A stretch of DNA of 64,000 bases, from assembly GCA_002413785.1 (NCBI GenBank), contig DHXR01000066.1:5717-69716 (forward strand). Direction: 5' to 3'. This DNA is from Mucilaginibacter sp. UBA5151 (GTDB taxonomy: Bacteria; Bacteroidota; Bacteroidia; Sphingobacteriales; Sphingobacteriaceae). Positions 43,102-52,765 of the stretch are shown piece after piece (within the stretch, counting starts at the first letter, position 1; each line of letters begins with the position of its first letter). Below the pieces are notes generated by a model that saw nothing but the letters and a program-made list of their open reading frames with translations, was not told where the DNA came from and made no database searches. The translations under genes and the position numbers were made by a program.

Positions 43102-43878
43102 ATGAAAACTACGATTGCTACAATTACATGCCTTTTTTTATTTGGCTGTAATGTTTTATTCGGTCAAAACGCCCATTTTGTTACCAGCGGCATTATTGAA
43201 TATGATAAAACGGTGAATATGTTTGCACTGCTAAAAAAGCAGATAAATAAAGATAACGAATCTTTTTTCCAGCCGATTTATGATCAGTATGTAAAAAACC
43301 AACCCCAGTTTAAAAAGCTGAAAAGCACGTTGAATTTTGCTGATAATAAAACACTGTTTACGCCATTGCCTGATGAAAATACCACCAATAGCTTTTTCGG
43401 GAACGGCGCCATGGTAAGCCAAAACAACACCATTTTTACAGATTTGCAGAACCTCACATTTACCGGACAGAAAAGTGTATTTGAAGAAACTTTTCTTATA
43501 AAAGACAGCACCCGGAAGATCCGTTGGAAAATTACCGATGAAACCCGCGAAATTGCAGGTTATACCTGCCGCCGGGCAAATGCCATTATAATGGATTCCA
43601 TCTACGTGGTGGCTTTTTACACCGATCAGATCCCGGTTTCGGGAGGGCCGGAATCATTTACAGGCTTACCCGGAATGATATTAGGGGTAGCGCTGCCCCA
43701 TGAAAATATTACCTGGTTTGCAACTAAAGTAACCGGAATTACATTAGATGATAAGGCAATGCAGGCGCCTAAAAAAGGTAAACAGGTTAATATTGCGGGA
43801 CTTAATAAAACGCTGCTGGATGCCACAAAAGATTGGGGGACCTATAAAGACGCTTATTTAAAAGGCTTCTCGTTGTGA
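43102..43878 (+). CDS. GLPGLI family protein
   Basis: A 258-residue exported protein with a signal peptide (MKTTIATITCLFLFGCNVLFG). The name-giving motif appears as ESFTGLPGMILGVALPHENITW, cited as FTGLPGMILGVALP. The upstream IRWKITDETREIAGYTCRRA is the other conserved region of the family. Function is not established; GLPGLI proteins usually sit directly downstream of a large outer-membrane beta-barrel protein, as here with a 5-bp gap, and are thought to work with it in the periplasm. It converges on the next gene with a 26-bp gap. Confidence 0.92.
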   Translation: MKTTIATITCLFLFGCNVLFGQNAHFVTSGIIEYDKTVNMFALLKKQINKDNESFFQPIYDQYVKNQPQFKKLKSTLNFADNKTLFTPLPDENTTNSFFGNGAMVSQNNTIFTDLQNLTFTGQKSVFEETFLIKDSTRKIRWKITDETREIAGYTCRRANAIIMDSIYVVAFYTDQIPVSGGPESFTGLPGMILGVALPHENITWFATKVTGITLDDKAMQAPKKGKQVNIAGLNKTLLDATKDWGTYKDAYLKGFSL

Positions 43879-43904
43879 AAGCGGTGACACAAAAAAACGG
43901 TAAT

Positions 43905-44780
43905 TTACAAGTTTAAAATCCCCATGCCTGCGGGCCTTTGCTGCTGCTTGGTTGAATTGGCATAGCCGGCGTCATAGTTGGTCAGGAAGTTTTTGAGGCT
44001 AACCAGTTTATCGGTGTTTATCAGGTCAACGCCGCATTTTAGCAGTTCGTTCCAAACCACTGCTTTTTCGGGCGAAGCCCAAAGCCTTACTTTTTTCCTG
44101 TATTTATGGGCCATGTCCACATAAGCACAAAGCCTGATCCGTTCATTTTCGGGTATGGCGCCATTGCCCGTCCATGCTAAAAGCTTTGAATATTTACAGC
44201 TCGACATGGTATAAACATTGGCGGTCGTAGTGTCCTTAACGGTTTTTCTGAGGTCTTCATCAATAAAAGCCAGCCTTGTTTCTTCACCTTTGATCAAATT
44301 ATAAGGTTTGTGGCCCGACAGCACAACCGTTACCGCCCCCGGTGAAACTTTACCATGATCATAACTTGACAGCATCGGCCTGTATTTTTCGAGCAGGGGC
44401 TTCAGTGCGTTATACGTGTTTTTAGCGCCGGTTTTTACATCAATCATTAAAATAACAGGCTGGTTATAGCCTTTATAAACCTGTCCGTTATTTTTTTCAA
44501 CCATTTCGCTCAGTGGTTTTAAATAAAGGGTTTCTAACGTCCTGCTCCTCCTGAAAAAAGGATCAATATGTGCAACAATGATACGGTTGCCTTCCAAAAA
44601 AATATCGGCCTCTATATTGGTATAACCATTTTCAAGGGCGTCAAACAAAGGGCGCCGGTGACGATAATCATTATGCGCAAAAGCATTTGGAAGCGGGACA
44701 GATTGTGAATGAACCTGTGAAAAGCTAAAAAGCAACAGAAATAAAACGAATGTCTTTAGTAATTTTACGCTGAAAATCAT
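43905..44780 (-). CDS. PI-PLC / glycerophosphodiesterase-like exported protein
   Basis: A 291-residue protein with a signal peptide ending VHSQS (about residue 26). FAHNDYRHRRPLFDALENG gives the first active-site histidine, and NIEADIFLEGNRIIVAH contains the E-x-D metal pair and a second histidine, as in the GDPD/PI-PLC TIM-barrel superfamily. Later segments ILMIDVKTGA and VTVVLSGHKP fit the AIM6-like branch. It may hydrolyse a phosphodiester head group in the periplasm; the substrate is unknown. The C-terminal GVDLINTDKLVSLKNFL is typical of the end of a GDPD barrel. Confidence 0.8.
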   Translation of the reverse strand: MIFSVKLLKTFVLFLLLFSFSQVHSQSVPLPNAFAHNDYRHRRPLFDALENGYTNIEADIFLEGNRIIVAHIDPFFRRSRTLETLYLKPLSEMVEKNNGQVYKGYNQPVILMIDVKTGAKNTYNALKPLLEKYRPMLSSYDHGKVSPGAVTVVLSGHKPYNLIKGEETRLAFIDEDLRKTVKDTTTANVYTMSSCKYSKLLAWTGNGAIPENERIRLCAYVDMAHKYRKKVRLWASPEKAVVWNELLKCGVDLINTDKLVSLKNFLTNYDAGYANSTKQQQRPAGMGILNL

Positions 44781-44937
44781 TGATGGCGCTTTTAATTAGG
44801 GTCGCTAAATTGCATGGTGCAAGTTTAGCCTGTAGCTATTGCCAAACAATTAAACGGGGGTTAATAAATAGTTAAGTTACAAACGGTTAATATTAATAAA
44901 TTGTATAACGTGCTTAAAAAAAACAAAGACGAACATC

Positions 44938-45654
44938 ATGGCAAACACAATATTACATAAAGCCGAAACCCGTGGACATGCAAACCATGACTGGCTTAAC
45001 AGTTATCATACTTTCAGTTTTGCGGGCTATTATAATCCGGAAAGGATGCATTTTGGCGCATTACGCGTATTGAACGACGATACCGTTGAAGCGGGCATGG
45101 GTTTTGGAACCCATCCGCACGATAATATGGAGATCATTTCCATCCCGCTGGAAGGCGACCTGGAACATAAAGACAGTATGAACAATGTGGCCGTTATAAA
45201 AAATGGCGATATACAGGTAATGAGCGCCGGGACAGGTATTTATCACAGCGAATACAATAAGGACAGGGCGCACCGGGTTAAGTTTTTACAGATCTGGGTT
45301 TACCCTGATAAAAAGAACGTTGAACCCCGGTACGACCAGATCACCTTAAACCTGGAAGACAGACATAATAAATTGCAGCAAATACTGTCGCCCAATCCCG
45401 GTGATGCGGGCGTTTGGATACATCAGAATGCCTGGTTCCATTTGGGTAAATTCGACAAAGGGGAGAGTGCCGAATACAATTTAAAGGCAGCAGGAAACGG
45501 CGTTTACGTATTCGTACTAAGCGGCGACGTAAAAATAAATGAGCAGGTATTAAACACCCGCGACGGCTACGGGATTTGGGATACCGGTAAATTTACCATC
45601 ACCGCCGAAACCGAGGCGGAATTTTTGCTGATGGAAGTGCCGATGAATCTTTAA
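44938..45654 (+). CDS. Pirin family protein (YhhW-like)
   Basis: A 238-residue bicupin protein. The N-terminal cupin carries the metal-binding pattern HFGALRVLNDDTV then GFGTHPHDNMEIISIPLEG and GTGIYHSEYN, which supplies the His, His, His and Glu ligands typical of pirins. The second cupin lacks a metal site. The YhhW branch has quercetin 2,3-dioxygenase activity in vitro, but the cellular role is unclear; some pirins are redox sensors. It is monocistronic. Upstream DNA is AT-rich with no distinct -7 box. Confidence 0.92.
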   Translation: MANTILHKAETRGHANHDWLNSYHTFSFAGYYNPERMHFGALRVLNDDTVEAGMGFGTHPHDNMEIISIPLEGDLEHKDSMNNVAVIKNGDIQVMSAGTGIYHSEYNKDRAHRVKFLQIWVYPDKKNVEPRYDQITLNLEDRHNKLQQILSPNPGDAGVWIHQNAWFHLGKFDKGESAEYNLKAAGNGVYVFVLSGDVKINEQVLNTRDGYGIWDTGKFTITAETEAEFLLMEVPMNL

Positions 45655-45693
45655 GGAGGGGAAAAATAGTTTTGTGAAGTGATATTCCTATAC

Positions 45694-45719
45694 GCAGGGT
45701 TCTGTACCGCAGAACCTGC
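45694..45719. terminator. Hairpin between convergent pirin and cyanophycinase genes
   Basis: GCAGGGTTCTG and CAGAACCTGC pair with one bulged G around a five-base loop. No strong T-run follows on either strand, so its role as a terminator is uncertain. Confidence 0.45.
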
Positions 45720-45738
45720 TGATACATGACACCACTAA

Positions 45739-46656
45739 CTACAATACATCGTTACCGGGCGTGTTAATAAACGCGCCTTCTTCTGCTTTAACGGATTTTT
45801 TGATGTTTAGCTGGTTTTGCGTTAAATCATATTTATCAAAAATCGACATTACGCTCACTCTCATATTTTTAATAGAAACCGGCGCACCCATTTCCACGTC
45901 ATAGATATTGGTTTCGGCCATCTTCCGCCCGTTAACCAAAATAGTTAAGCCCGAACCTATCGCCTCCATCAATGTCCCGTCGGTGATCAGCAAGCCGGCA
46001 TCTTCGCCCAGGCCTATACCCAGCATGCCGGGGTTACTCGCCACAGCATAAAGCAGGCGGCCTATGCGGCCGCGCTGTACAAAATGGGTGTCAATTATAA
46101 CCGAATCAATAAAACCGAGGCCGGCGGTCATCTGCACTTCACCTTTAATCAGCGCCTTATGGCTTTGCCCGCGATAGATCATATTGGTTGATGCAGCCGC
46201 AGCACCGGCAGAAGTGCCTGCAATTACAAAATTTTCGTTTTGGTAACGGGTTTTCAGGATATTCAAAAACTCTGTCCCGCCAAAAATTGAACTTAAACGC
46301 AATTGATCGCCGCCACTGAACATAACCACATCTGCTTTGCGGATACGTTCAATATAGGCTTCATTTATGGCATCCTCGCGGTTACGGATATCCAGTACCC
46401 CTACATTGGTAACATTCAGTTGCTGAAAGGATTCGATATATTCTATCCCAACCAGCTCCGGTATTTGCGATGCGGTAGTGATCACCTCTACAACTGAACC
46501 AATATTTTGGGCCGATTCCGTGATGATGCGTTTGAGTATGCCCTGTTCGAAAAATTTAAGGTAATTGGGCTTAATAATATCCTCCTGGGTTCCCAGGTTT
46601 GTGCCCATATCAACCGCGCCGCCTATAATTACAAGTTTACCTTTGGGGATAATCAT
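45739..46656 (-). CDS. cphB: Cyanophycinase
   Basis: A 305-residue serine exopeptidase of the S51 family that cuts cyanophycin, the storage polymer of aspartate and arginine, into beta-Asp-Arg dipeptides. Active-site matches are S149 in AGTSAGAAAAS, H191 in IIDTHFVQRGRIGRL and E218 in GLGEDAGLLI, with MFSGGDQLRLSS upstream. No signal peptide is present, which fits a cytoplasmic polymer-mobilising enzyme. The polymer synthetase gene lies 3.4 kb away on the other strand, with a GH2 gene between. No isoaspartyl dipeptidase gene is in the window. Confidence 0.93.
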   Translation of the reverse strand: MIIPKGKLVIIGGAVDMGTNLGTQEDIIKPNYLKFFEQGILKRIITESAQNIGSVVEVITTASQIPELVGIEYIESFQQLNVTNVGVLDIRNREDAINEAYIERIRKADVVMFSGGDQLRLSSIFGGTEFLNILKTRYQNENFVIAGTSAGAAAASTNMIYRGQSHKALIKGEVQMTAGLGFIDSVIIDTHFVQRGRIGRLLYAVASNPGMLGIGLGEDAGLLITDGTLMEAIGSGLTILVNGRKMAETNIYDVEMGAPVSIKNMRVSVMSIFDKYDLTQNQLNIKKSVKAEEGAFINTPGNDVL

Positions 46657-46678
46657 TTTTTGTCAATTTAGTCAATTA

Positions 46679-46770
46679 GTGAGAGGTGAGATGGTGAGTG
46701 GTGAATGGTGGGTAGCAAGTTTAAAAACAATCACTATTGACCACTCACCTCTCACCACTCACCATCTCAC
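46679..46770. repeat. Inverted word array GTGAGAGGTGAG / CTCACCTCTCAC
   Basis: Left words GTGAGAGGTGAGATGG, TGAGTGGTGAATGGTGGG are mirrored by CCACTCACCTCTCACC and ACTCACCATCTCAC. The array starts 22 bp upstream of the cphB start codon and separates it from the co-directional GH2 gene. The words match those at 20016 and 34231. Confidence 0.85.
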
Positions 46771-46885
46771 TATACAAATTAAAATAAAAACCAGCACAAA
46801 GGCAGGGTTTTACAAACAATAATGGCGTTTTTGTGCAAAATTAGCCAACTGTTAATATCTCATTTTAGGTTAAAGCAGATTCAAA

Positions 46886-49750
46886 TCATTGATATAATGA
46901 TAATATTCTTTTAACATCCACTTCATTTGCCGGAGAAAAATCATCGGAATTCATATAATCCGTCAAACTGTATAACAATTGTCGGGCTTCCGGCCTTTTT
47001 TCCTGTTTTGTGAGCAGGTCGATACCCGAAACAATCAGCTTGCCATTCCCCACCTTACATTCAAAAATAAGTCCAAGCGGCCGGGCGGTAAACCAATCAT
47101 CAATAACCCTTACAATTGGCTGTAAACCCTTTGCCACTGAATCGAGTTTAATGGCATCGGCATGTGTCATAGCATCCCACCATTGCCAGTTACTGAAACT
47201 TTGGGTTGGGAAATTCTTAAATGCAGCATGTTTGAGATCACATAAAATGCCTAAAGTATGTGGCGGCTGCCCGTGTGTCCAGGCTGTATTCCAGAAAATA
47301 CTGGAGAAACCAAGGGCAATATCCCCGCCATTTGCGGCTTTGAGCGATCCCTTTTTTAGCGTCAATAATACCTTTCCTCCGCTATTAAGTGTTTCTAATG
47401 TCTTTTTATCAAGGGTTTGTGTGATGACAATTTCGGGGTTGGCCGCAGGTAAACTTGCCGGGTAAACAAATAGATCCCATGAATTTTGATGGCCTTCAAC
47501 CGCCACCGTTAGCCGGAGTTTCGATGGCTTTATAACGGATGTCAGCGGTTGCCTGATCTCACCCAGTTTTATACCATTGCCAAAAGGAATATTTGTTTTG
47601 GCAAGGGCTCCTTTAAATAAAATTTCCCCGGCATCATTTTTTATGCTCCATAAAGGGGTAACATTGCTTAGTAAGTCACGGCCAAACTGCGCAATTTCAA
47701 CCGGGGCATACAACGTTTCATTATTCAAATAAATCATTTTTGGCAACCTAACCAGCGGTACCACCGGACCGCAAAATTCACTGAATTCATGGGCGTTGAC
47801 ATAGCCTTTATCCTGCCAAAAGGCATTGAGCACGCCAACCAGTGCAGTGCCCTGGCCCGGGAAATCATTTAAACCCAGCAATTGAAAACCTCCAAAGCCA
47901 GGGGTACGCAAAGCAGCTTCAATATCAGCTTTATAGCATAGGGCCTGCAACTTGCCTGAAGCATATAAGAAATCACCCGCCAAATTACCCATGCCATTTT
48001 TTTCAAGCTGATCTTTAAATATTTCAAAGTTTTTAGCTTTTAAAACGCCATCGTATTTTGCAATTTCACTAAAGTCGGGGTAAACGCACCATTGGCCAAT
48101 TTCATGGCTAACCGTGGGCTGTTTCCATTTTTTAATAATATCAAACCAATCATAGTCGCTCCGGGGCGGCTGGCTGTTAATTATACTTTTTAATCCCGCA
48201 CCCCACAACTGAATCCTCGGGTCGGCAGTGCTGTTATAATCACTTTCATCAATAATGGGCCAGCCTGCGCCTGTGGTATATAGCCTCCTGGGGTCTTTTG
48301 CCTGCCAGTATTTAACAAAATCCCTAAGATATTTAACCTGCTTATCCCCGGCAGGCTCGTTGCCATATGCCATCATACAAAAAGAGGGGTGGTTGCCGTA
48401 TGCTTTTACCATACGGCGGCTTTCATCATAAATGTACTGGTCCAGCGGTTTTCCATCACCTATTGCCGTCCCTTGATTGGCCCAGGAGGAACATTCAATA
48501 TGCAGGTAAAAACCTAAGCGATCCGCGGCTTCAAAAGCGGCATCAGGCGGGCACCATGAATGAAAACGAAGGTGGTTCAAACCATAGGCCCTGCAAATTT
48601 TTAATTCGTGCATCCATGACGCCAGGTCAGTAGGCGGATAACCCGTCTTTGGGAATACGGCGCATTCAAGGGTTCCCCTCAGCATGGTCAGTTGCCCGTT
48701 TATGGTAAATTGTGTGCCACGGGCGGCAAATTCCCGCATACCAAAAACCACTGATTTTTTATCAGGCGCTGATCCGTTTGTGGAAACAGCTACCAGCATT
48801 TTATAAATATCAGGATGAAATTCGTTCCATAATTTGGGGTTTCTGCCCATCGGGTAAGTGATTTCGATTAACCTGGTTTTACCTACTTGCTGATCATGGA
48901 TATTCGCCTTTAGTTTTTCCGCCTCCGGGTTTTCGGACACAGCCAGCAGGGAAATATGGGCATCAACCGTTTTACCCGTAATATTATTGATCTGAATCCG
49001 GGCGATAACCTGCCGCTTTTTTATATCCGGATATAATTGTATATCATCTATATAAACCGGCGGCCTTGCAGCTAAATAGATTTGGCCGATCATGCCGTTC
49101 CAGTTACCCTGCGTATGGTCGGTAACGCTGTGCGAATTCTGGCCCATATCAATATCCTTTATCCGGTTATCCACCCTGATGCTTATTTGATGAGATCCGG
49201 CCTTCAATACAGAAGAAAGGTCAAAAATATGGACGGTGCCGAGGCTGTTTTCCATACCCACCTGTTTATCATCAACCCATACCGTTGTTTCCCAATGACT
49301 ACGTTCAATATAAAGTTCGATGAATTTACTATGCCAGGAAACAGGGATGTTTATTGTCTTTTGATACCAGGCGGCGCCTTTATAATATTTAACCGGCTGT
49401 AGCCAGAAAGGCACTTTGATATTGCCCGGTTTACGGTATTGTGCATATAGCGGGCTTTGGAACCAGATTGAATCTTCGATGGAACCAGTCCATGGCGTAT
49501 GTATGGTGATCTCGTCGCCTATGCCGTTTGTGGTTAGTGAGCCGGGCAGTACTATTTTACCGGCGAATTTATGCTTGTACCATTGCTGGCCGATACCCTT
49601 ATCAAGCGAATCAAGCTGAAATGTCCAATTACCTGAAAGGTCAATTTTTTGATGTTCTGGCTTTTTGTTTTTTGGGGACTGTGCGCCGGCATCGTTTTGC
49701 GCCAAAATCTGCAAAAAAACAAATAACAAAAGTGGAATAATTCTTTTCAT
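46886..49750 (-). CDS. Secreted GH2-family glycosidase
   Basis: A 954-residue protein with a signal peptide (MKRIIPLLLFVFLQILAQ). Domain order is a GH2 sugar-binding sandwich (about 35-240), an Ig-like domain (240-340) and a TIM barrel (340-640), with C-terminal beta domains after it. YGNEPAG places the acid/base at E465 and TVSHEIGQW the nucleophile at E550. LRFHSWCPPDAAFEAADRLG is the typical GH2 barrel entry. The specificity may be beta-galactosidase, beta-glucuronidase or another; none is decided. It interrupts the cyanophycin pair without an evident functional link. Confidence 0.88.
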   Translation of the reverse strand: MKRIIPLLLFVFLQILAQNDAGAQSPKNKKPEHQKIDLSGNWTFQLDSLDKGIGQQWYKHKFAGKIVLPGSLTTNGIGDEITIHTPWTGSIEDSIWFQSPLYAQYRKPGNIKVPFWLQPVKYYKGAAWYQKTINIPVSWHSKFIELYIERSHWETTVWVDDKQVGMENSLGTVHIFDLSSVLKAGSHQISIRVDNRIKDIDMGQNSHSVTDHTQGNWNGMIGQIYLAARPPVYIDDIQLYPDIKKRQVIARIQINNITGKTVDAHISLLAVSENPEAEKLKANIHDQQVGKTRLIEITYPMGRNPKLWNEFHPDIYKMLVAVSTNGSAPDKKSVVFGMREFAARGTQFTINGQLTMLRGTLECAVFPKTGYPPTDLASWMHELKICRAYGLNHLRFHSWCPPDAAFEAADRLGFYLHIECSSWANQGTAIGDGKPLDQYIYDESRRMVKAYGNHPSFCMMAYGNEPAGDKQVKYLRDFVKYWQAKDPRRLYTTGAGWPIIDESDYNSTADPRIQLWGAGLKSIINSQPPRSDYDWFDIIKKWKQPTVSHEIGQWCVYPDFSEIAKYDGVLKAKNFEIFKDQLEKNGMGNLAGDFLYASGKLQALCYKADIEAALRTPGFGGFQLLGLNDFPGQGTALVGVLNAFWQDKGYVNAHEFSEFCGPVVPLVRLPKMIYLNNETLYAPVEIAQFGRDLLSNVTPLWSIKNDAGEILFKGALAKTNIPFGNGIKLGEIRQPLTSVIKPSKLRLTVAVEGHQNSWDLFVYPASLPAANPEIVITQTLDKKTLETLNSGGKVLLTLKKGSLKAANGGDIALGFSSIFWNTAWTHGQPPHTLGILCDLKHAAFKNFPTQSFSNWQWWDAMTHADAIKLDSVAKGLQPIVRVIDDWFTARPLGLIFECKVGNGKLIVSGIDLLTKQEKRPEARQLLYSLTDYMNSDDFSPANEVDVKRILSLYQ

Positions 49751-50005
49751 TTTATGGCCGCTTGTATTGCCCGGCTAAATTGCCTGTGCTATTTTACAAT
49801 AAATTATCAATAATAAACACAAGGCATCTCAAATAAAACCATCGGGGCACCATTTTAGGAACCTTACGCGCTTTTGAAATCGATGATAACATGACCGGGA
49901 AATAAAAAGCACCTGGCAGCCTGTTTTTAAGAATAAAAAGCTTTTTTATCCGAAAAAATTTATTAGCTTGTTATTTGTTTAGTTTAGAAGAAAATTACCC
50001 CCAAA

Positions 50006-50013
50006 TAAATTTG
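50006..50013 (+). promoter_or_regulatory. -7 box very close to the cphA start
   Basis: TAAATTTG matches TAnnTTTG and ends 10 bp before the cphA ATG, with TTTAG about 20 bp upstream in the -33 position. Transcription would start only a few bases before the ATG, giving a leaderless or nearly leaderless mRNA. Confidence 0.5.
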
Positions 50014-50023
50014 CAGAGCGTTT

Positions 50024-52651
50024 ATGAAAATTGAAAATATACAAGTATTGCGTGGCCCAAACATCTGGAGTGTGAGCCGTAAAAAATTAATACAAATGCG
50101 CATTAACCTGGAGGACATGGAGCAGCGGCCAACCAACACCATCGAGGGGTTTTATGAGAGGATGGAAAAATTAATCCCAAGCCTGCACGATCATCGTTGC
50201 TCGCCGGGAGTTAAGGGTGGTTTTTTTCATCGAGTGGTTGCGGGTACCTGGATGGGGCATGTGATAGAACATATTGCGCTTGAAATACAGTCGCTTGCCG
50301 GTATGGATACAGGTTTTGGCCGTACCCGCGAAACGAAAACGCCCGGCGTTTATAACGTGGTGTTTACCTATTTAGAGGAGAAGGTGGGTGTCTTCGCCGC
50401 CGGAGCATCAGTGAGGATCGCTGAAGCTTTAATAAGGGGAGAAGACTACGACCTGGAACACGATATTCAGCAGATGCGCGAAATTCGCGAGAATACCCGC
50501 CTGGGCCCAAGTACAGGCTCAATTGTAGAAGAAGCGATAGCAAGGGATATTCCCTGGATCAGGCTCAATAACCAGTCGTTGGTACAATTGGGCTATGGCA
50601 AAAATCAGGTGCGTTTCCGTGCCACCATGACCGAAAAAACCAGCTGCATTGCCGTTGACATCGCCAGCAATAAGGACGAAACCAAGCGCTTATTGCAGGA
50701 ACAGGCCATCCCGGTTGCTAAAGGGATAACAATTTCATCCCTCGAAGGGGTGGATGAAGCCATCAGGAGGGTTGGGTTCCCGTTGGTATTTAAACCGCTG
50801 GACGGCAACCATGGACGGGGCATCTCTATTAACATAAGAAACCGGGAAGATGCTGTTTCAGCCTATCAGTTTGCTGCCAATATATCCCGCAAGGTTATTG
50901 TTGAACGCTTTATAACCGGGTATGATTTCAGGGTATTGGTGATCGACAATAAAATGGTGGCCGCCGCCCTGCGCGACCCTGCGCATGTAAAAGGCGATGG
51001 CATATCAACCATAAAAGAACTGATTGATAAAGAAAATGAAGACCCGCGCCGTGGTTACGGGCACGAAAATGTATTAACCCTTATCGGGATTGACCGCGAT
51101 ACGCTCGACCTGCTGGAAAAGAAGGGATATACTATTGACACTATCCCGGTTAAAGGCGAAAAAGTGTTTGTAAAATCAACCGCCAACCTGAGTACCGGCG
51201 GGACATCCGTTGATGTTACCGACCATGTACACCCGCAAAATGTATTTATATGTGAGCGTATTTCAAAGATCATCGGCCTGGATATTTGCGGGATAGATAT
51301 TATGGCCGAAAATTTAACCGAGCCGCTTACCGAAAATGGCGGAGTAGTGCTGGAGGTGAATGCCGCGCCCGGTTTCAGGATGCACATAGCGCCAAGCGAA
51401 GGCCTGCCGCGTAACGTGGCGGGGCATGTGATTGATATGCTGTACCCGCCGGGTAAATCGGCCAGGATACCTATTATAGCCGTTACAGGCACCAATGGCA
51501 AAACCACCACCACCCGCCTGATAGCCCATATCGTAAAAAACAACGGTCACCGGGTAGGTTTCACCACTTCTGATGGTATTTACGTGCAAAATACCATGAT
51601 GCTGAAGGGCGATACCACAGGCCCGGTAAGTTCTGAATTTATTTTAAAGGACCCAACGGTTGATTTTGCCGTGCTGGAAACCGCCCGTGGTGGTATTTTG
51701 CGTGCCGGCCTGGGTTTTGGCTTTTGCGATATAGGCGTAGTGACCAATATACAGGAGGATCACCTGGGTTTGGCAGATATACACACCCTGGATGACCTTA
51801 AACGGGTAAAAAATGTGGTGGTAGATTCCGTGAAAAAAGACGGCTGGGCTGTTTTGAATGCCGATAACGAATATTGTGTGCAGATGGGTAAAAACGCAGC
51901 CTGCAGGGTGGCTTATTTTAGTCTGCACGAGAATAACCCTATTGTAAGGTCACATTGTAAAAAAGGCGGGATCGCCTGTATTTACGAGAACGGGTTTATA
52001 ACCATACAAAAAGGCGACTGGAAGATCAGGGTACAAAGGACCACCCTTATCCCTGTTACATTTGGCGGAACGGTGCCCTTTATGATAGAGAATGTTTTGG
52101 CCGCTACGCTTGCGACATTCCTCTATGATTTTAAAACCGAGGATATAAAGATTTCATTGGAAACCTTTATACCTTCAGCCGCACAAACGCCGGGCAGAAT
52201 GAATATCTTTAATTTTAAAGATTTCCGCTTTATGATCGACTTTGCCCATAACCCGGCCGGTTTCAGGGGGATCAAAGAATTTTTAAGCCATATTGAATCA
52301 CCTTTAAAAATAGGCATCATAGCAGGTACAGGCGACAGGCGGGATGAAGACATCCGTGAGTTGGGCAAATTATCGGCAGAGATGTTTGACTATATTATTT
52401 TGCGCCAGGAAAAACACCTGCGCGGCCGTACTGCCGAAAATATAGTAGGGTTACTGATAGAAGGAATAATGTCCGTTAACCCCGGTCAGCAATTTGAGAT
52501 CATCCCTAACGAGGTTGACGCTATTAAACATTCCATGAGCCTTGCCCGGCCAGGCGCCTTTATCGTGGCTTTAAGCGATGTAATTGACAACGCCATTGAA
52601 ACCGTACAAAACTACCAGGAACAGGAAAGAAACGGGTTGTTTAATGTGTAG
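50024..52651 (+). CDS. cphA: Cyanophycin synthetase
   Basis: An 875-residue enzyme that polymerises aspartate and arginine without ribosomes. The N-terminal domain (1-160) has IQVLRGPNIWS. An ATP-grasp domain (about 215-470) contains FKPLDGNHGRGI and GIDIMAENL, and ends EVNAAPGFRMHIAPSEG. The Mur-ligase domain starts at VTGTNGKTTTTRLIAHI (about 485) and includes LETARGGILRAGLGF and the late DFAHNPAGFRGIKEFL. The length is normal for CphA; the variant CphA2, which uses beta-Asp-Arg dipeptides, cannot be excluded without alignment. It makes a possible nitrogen store, with cphB nearby for breakdown. Confidence 0.95.
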   Translation: MKIENIQVLRGPNIWSVSRKKLIQMRINLEDMEQRPTNTIEGFYERMEKLIPSLHDHRCSPGVKGGFFHRVVAGTWMGHVIEHIALEIQSLAGMDTGFGRTRETKTPGVYNVVFTYLEEKVGVFAAGASVRIAEALIRGEDYDLEHDIQQMREIRENTRLGPSTGSIVEEAIARDIPWIRLNNQSLVQLGYGKNQVRFRATMTEKTSCIAVDIASNKDETKRLLQEQAIPVAKGITISSLEGVDEAIRRVGFPLVFKPLDGNHGRGISINIRNREDAVSAYQFAANISRKVIVERFITGYDFRVLVIDNKMVAAALRDPAHVKGDGISTIKELIDKENEDPRRGYGHENVLTLIGIDRDTLDLLEKKGYTIDTIPVKGEKVFVKSTANLSTGGTSVDVTDHVHPQNVFICERISKIIGLDICGIDIMAENLTEPLTENGGVVLEVNAAPGFRMHIAPSEGLPRNVAGHVIDMLYPPGKSARIPIIAVTGTNGKTTTTRLIAHIVKNNGHRVGFTTSDGIYVQNTMMLKGDTTGPVSSEFILKDPTVDFAVLETARGGILRAGLGFGFCDIGVVTNIQEDHLGLADIHTLDDLKRVKNVVVDSVKKDGWAVLNADNEYCVQMGKNAACRVAYFSLHENNPIVRSHCKKGGIACIYENGFITIQKGDWKIRVQRTTLIPVTFGGTVPFMIENVLAATLATFLYDFKTEDIKISLETFIPSAAQTPGRMNIFNFKDFRFMIDFAHNPAGFRGIKEFLSHIESPLKIGIIAGTGDRRDEDIRELGKLSAEMFDYIILRQEKHLRGRTAENIVGLLIEGIMSVNPGQQFEIIPNEVDAIKHSMSLARPGAFIVALSDVIDNAIETVQNYQEQERNGLFNV

Positions 52652-52679
52652 TTGAACCGCAGACTTGCTTCAACTAAAC

Positions 52680-52751
52680 AGACTTACGAAGTTTTGAAAA
52701 CTTAGTTTTGAATCCGAAAGATTTGACAACTTTTCAAAAGTTGTCAAATCT
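52680..52751. repeat. Tandem 33-bp palindrome pair after cphA (one half, one complete)
   Basis: A left arm AGACTTACGAAGTTTT with G and the start of its right arm (52680-52703) is broken off, then a complete copy follows at 52719-52751: AGATTTGACAACTTTT, C, AAAAGTTGTCAAATCT, perfectly paired. Two sequence variants of one family thus sit side by side. A small TAGTTGAA/TTCAACTA hairpin precedes them (52649-52676). Confidence 0.85.
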
Positions 52752-52765
52752 GCTGCTCAAACAAG

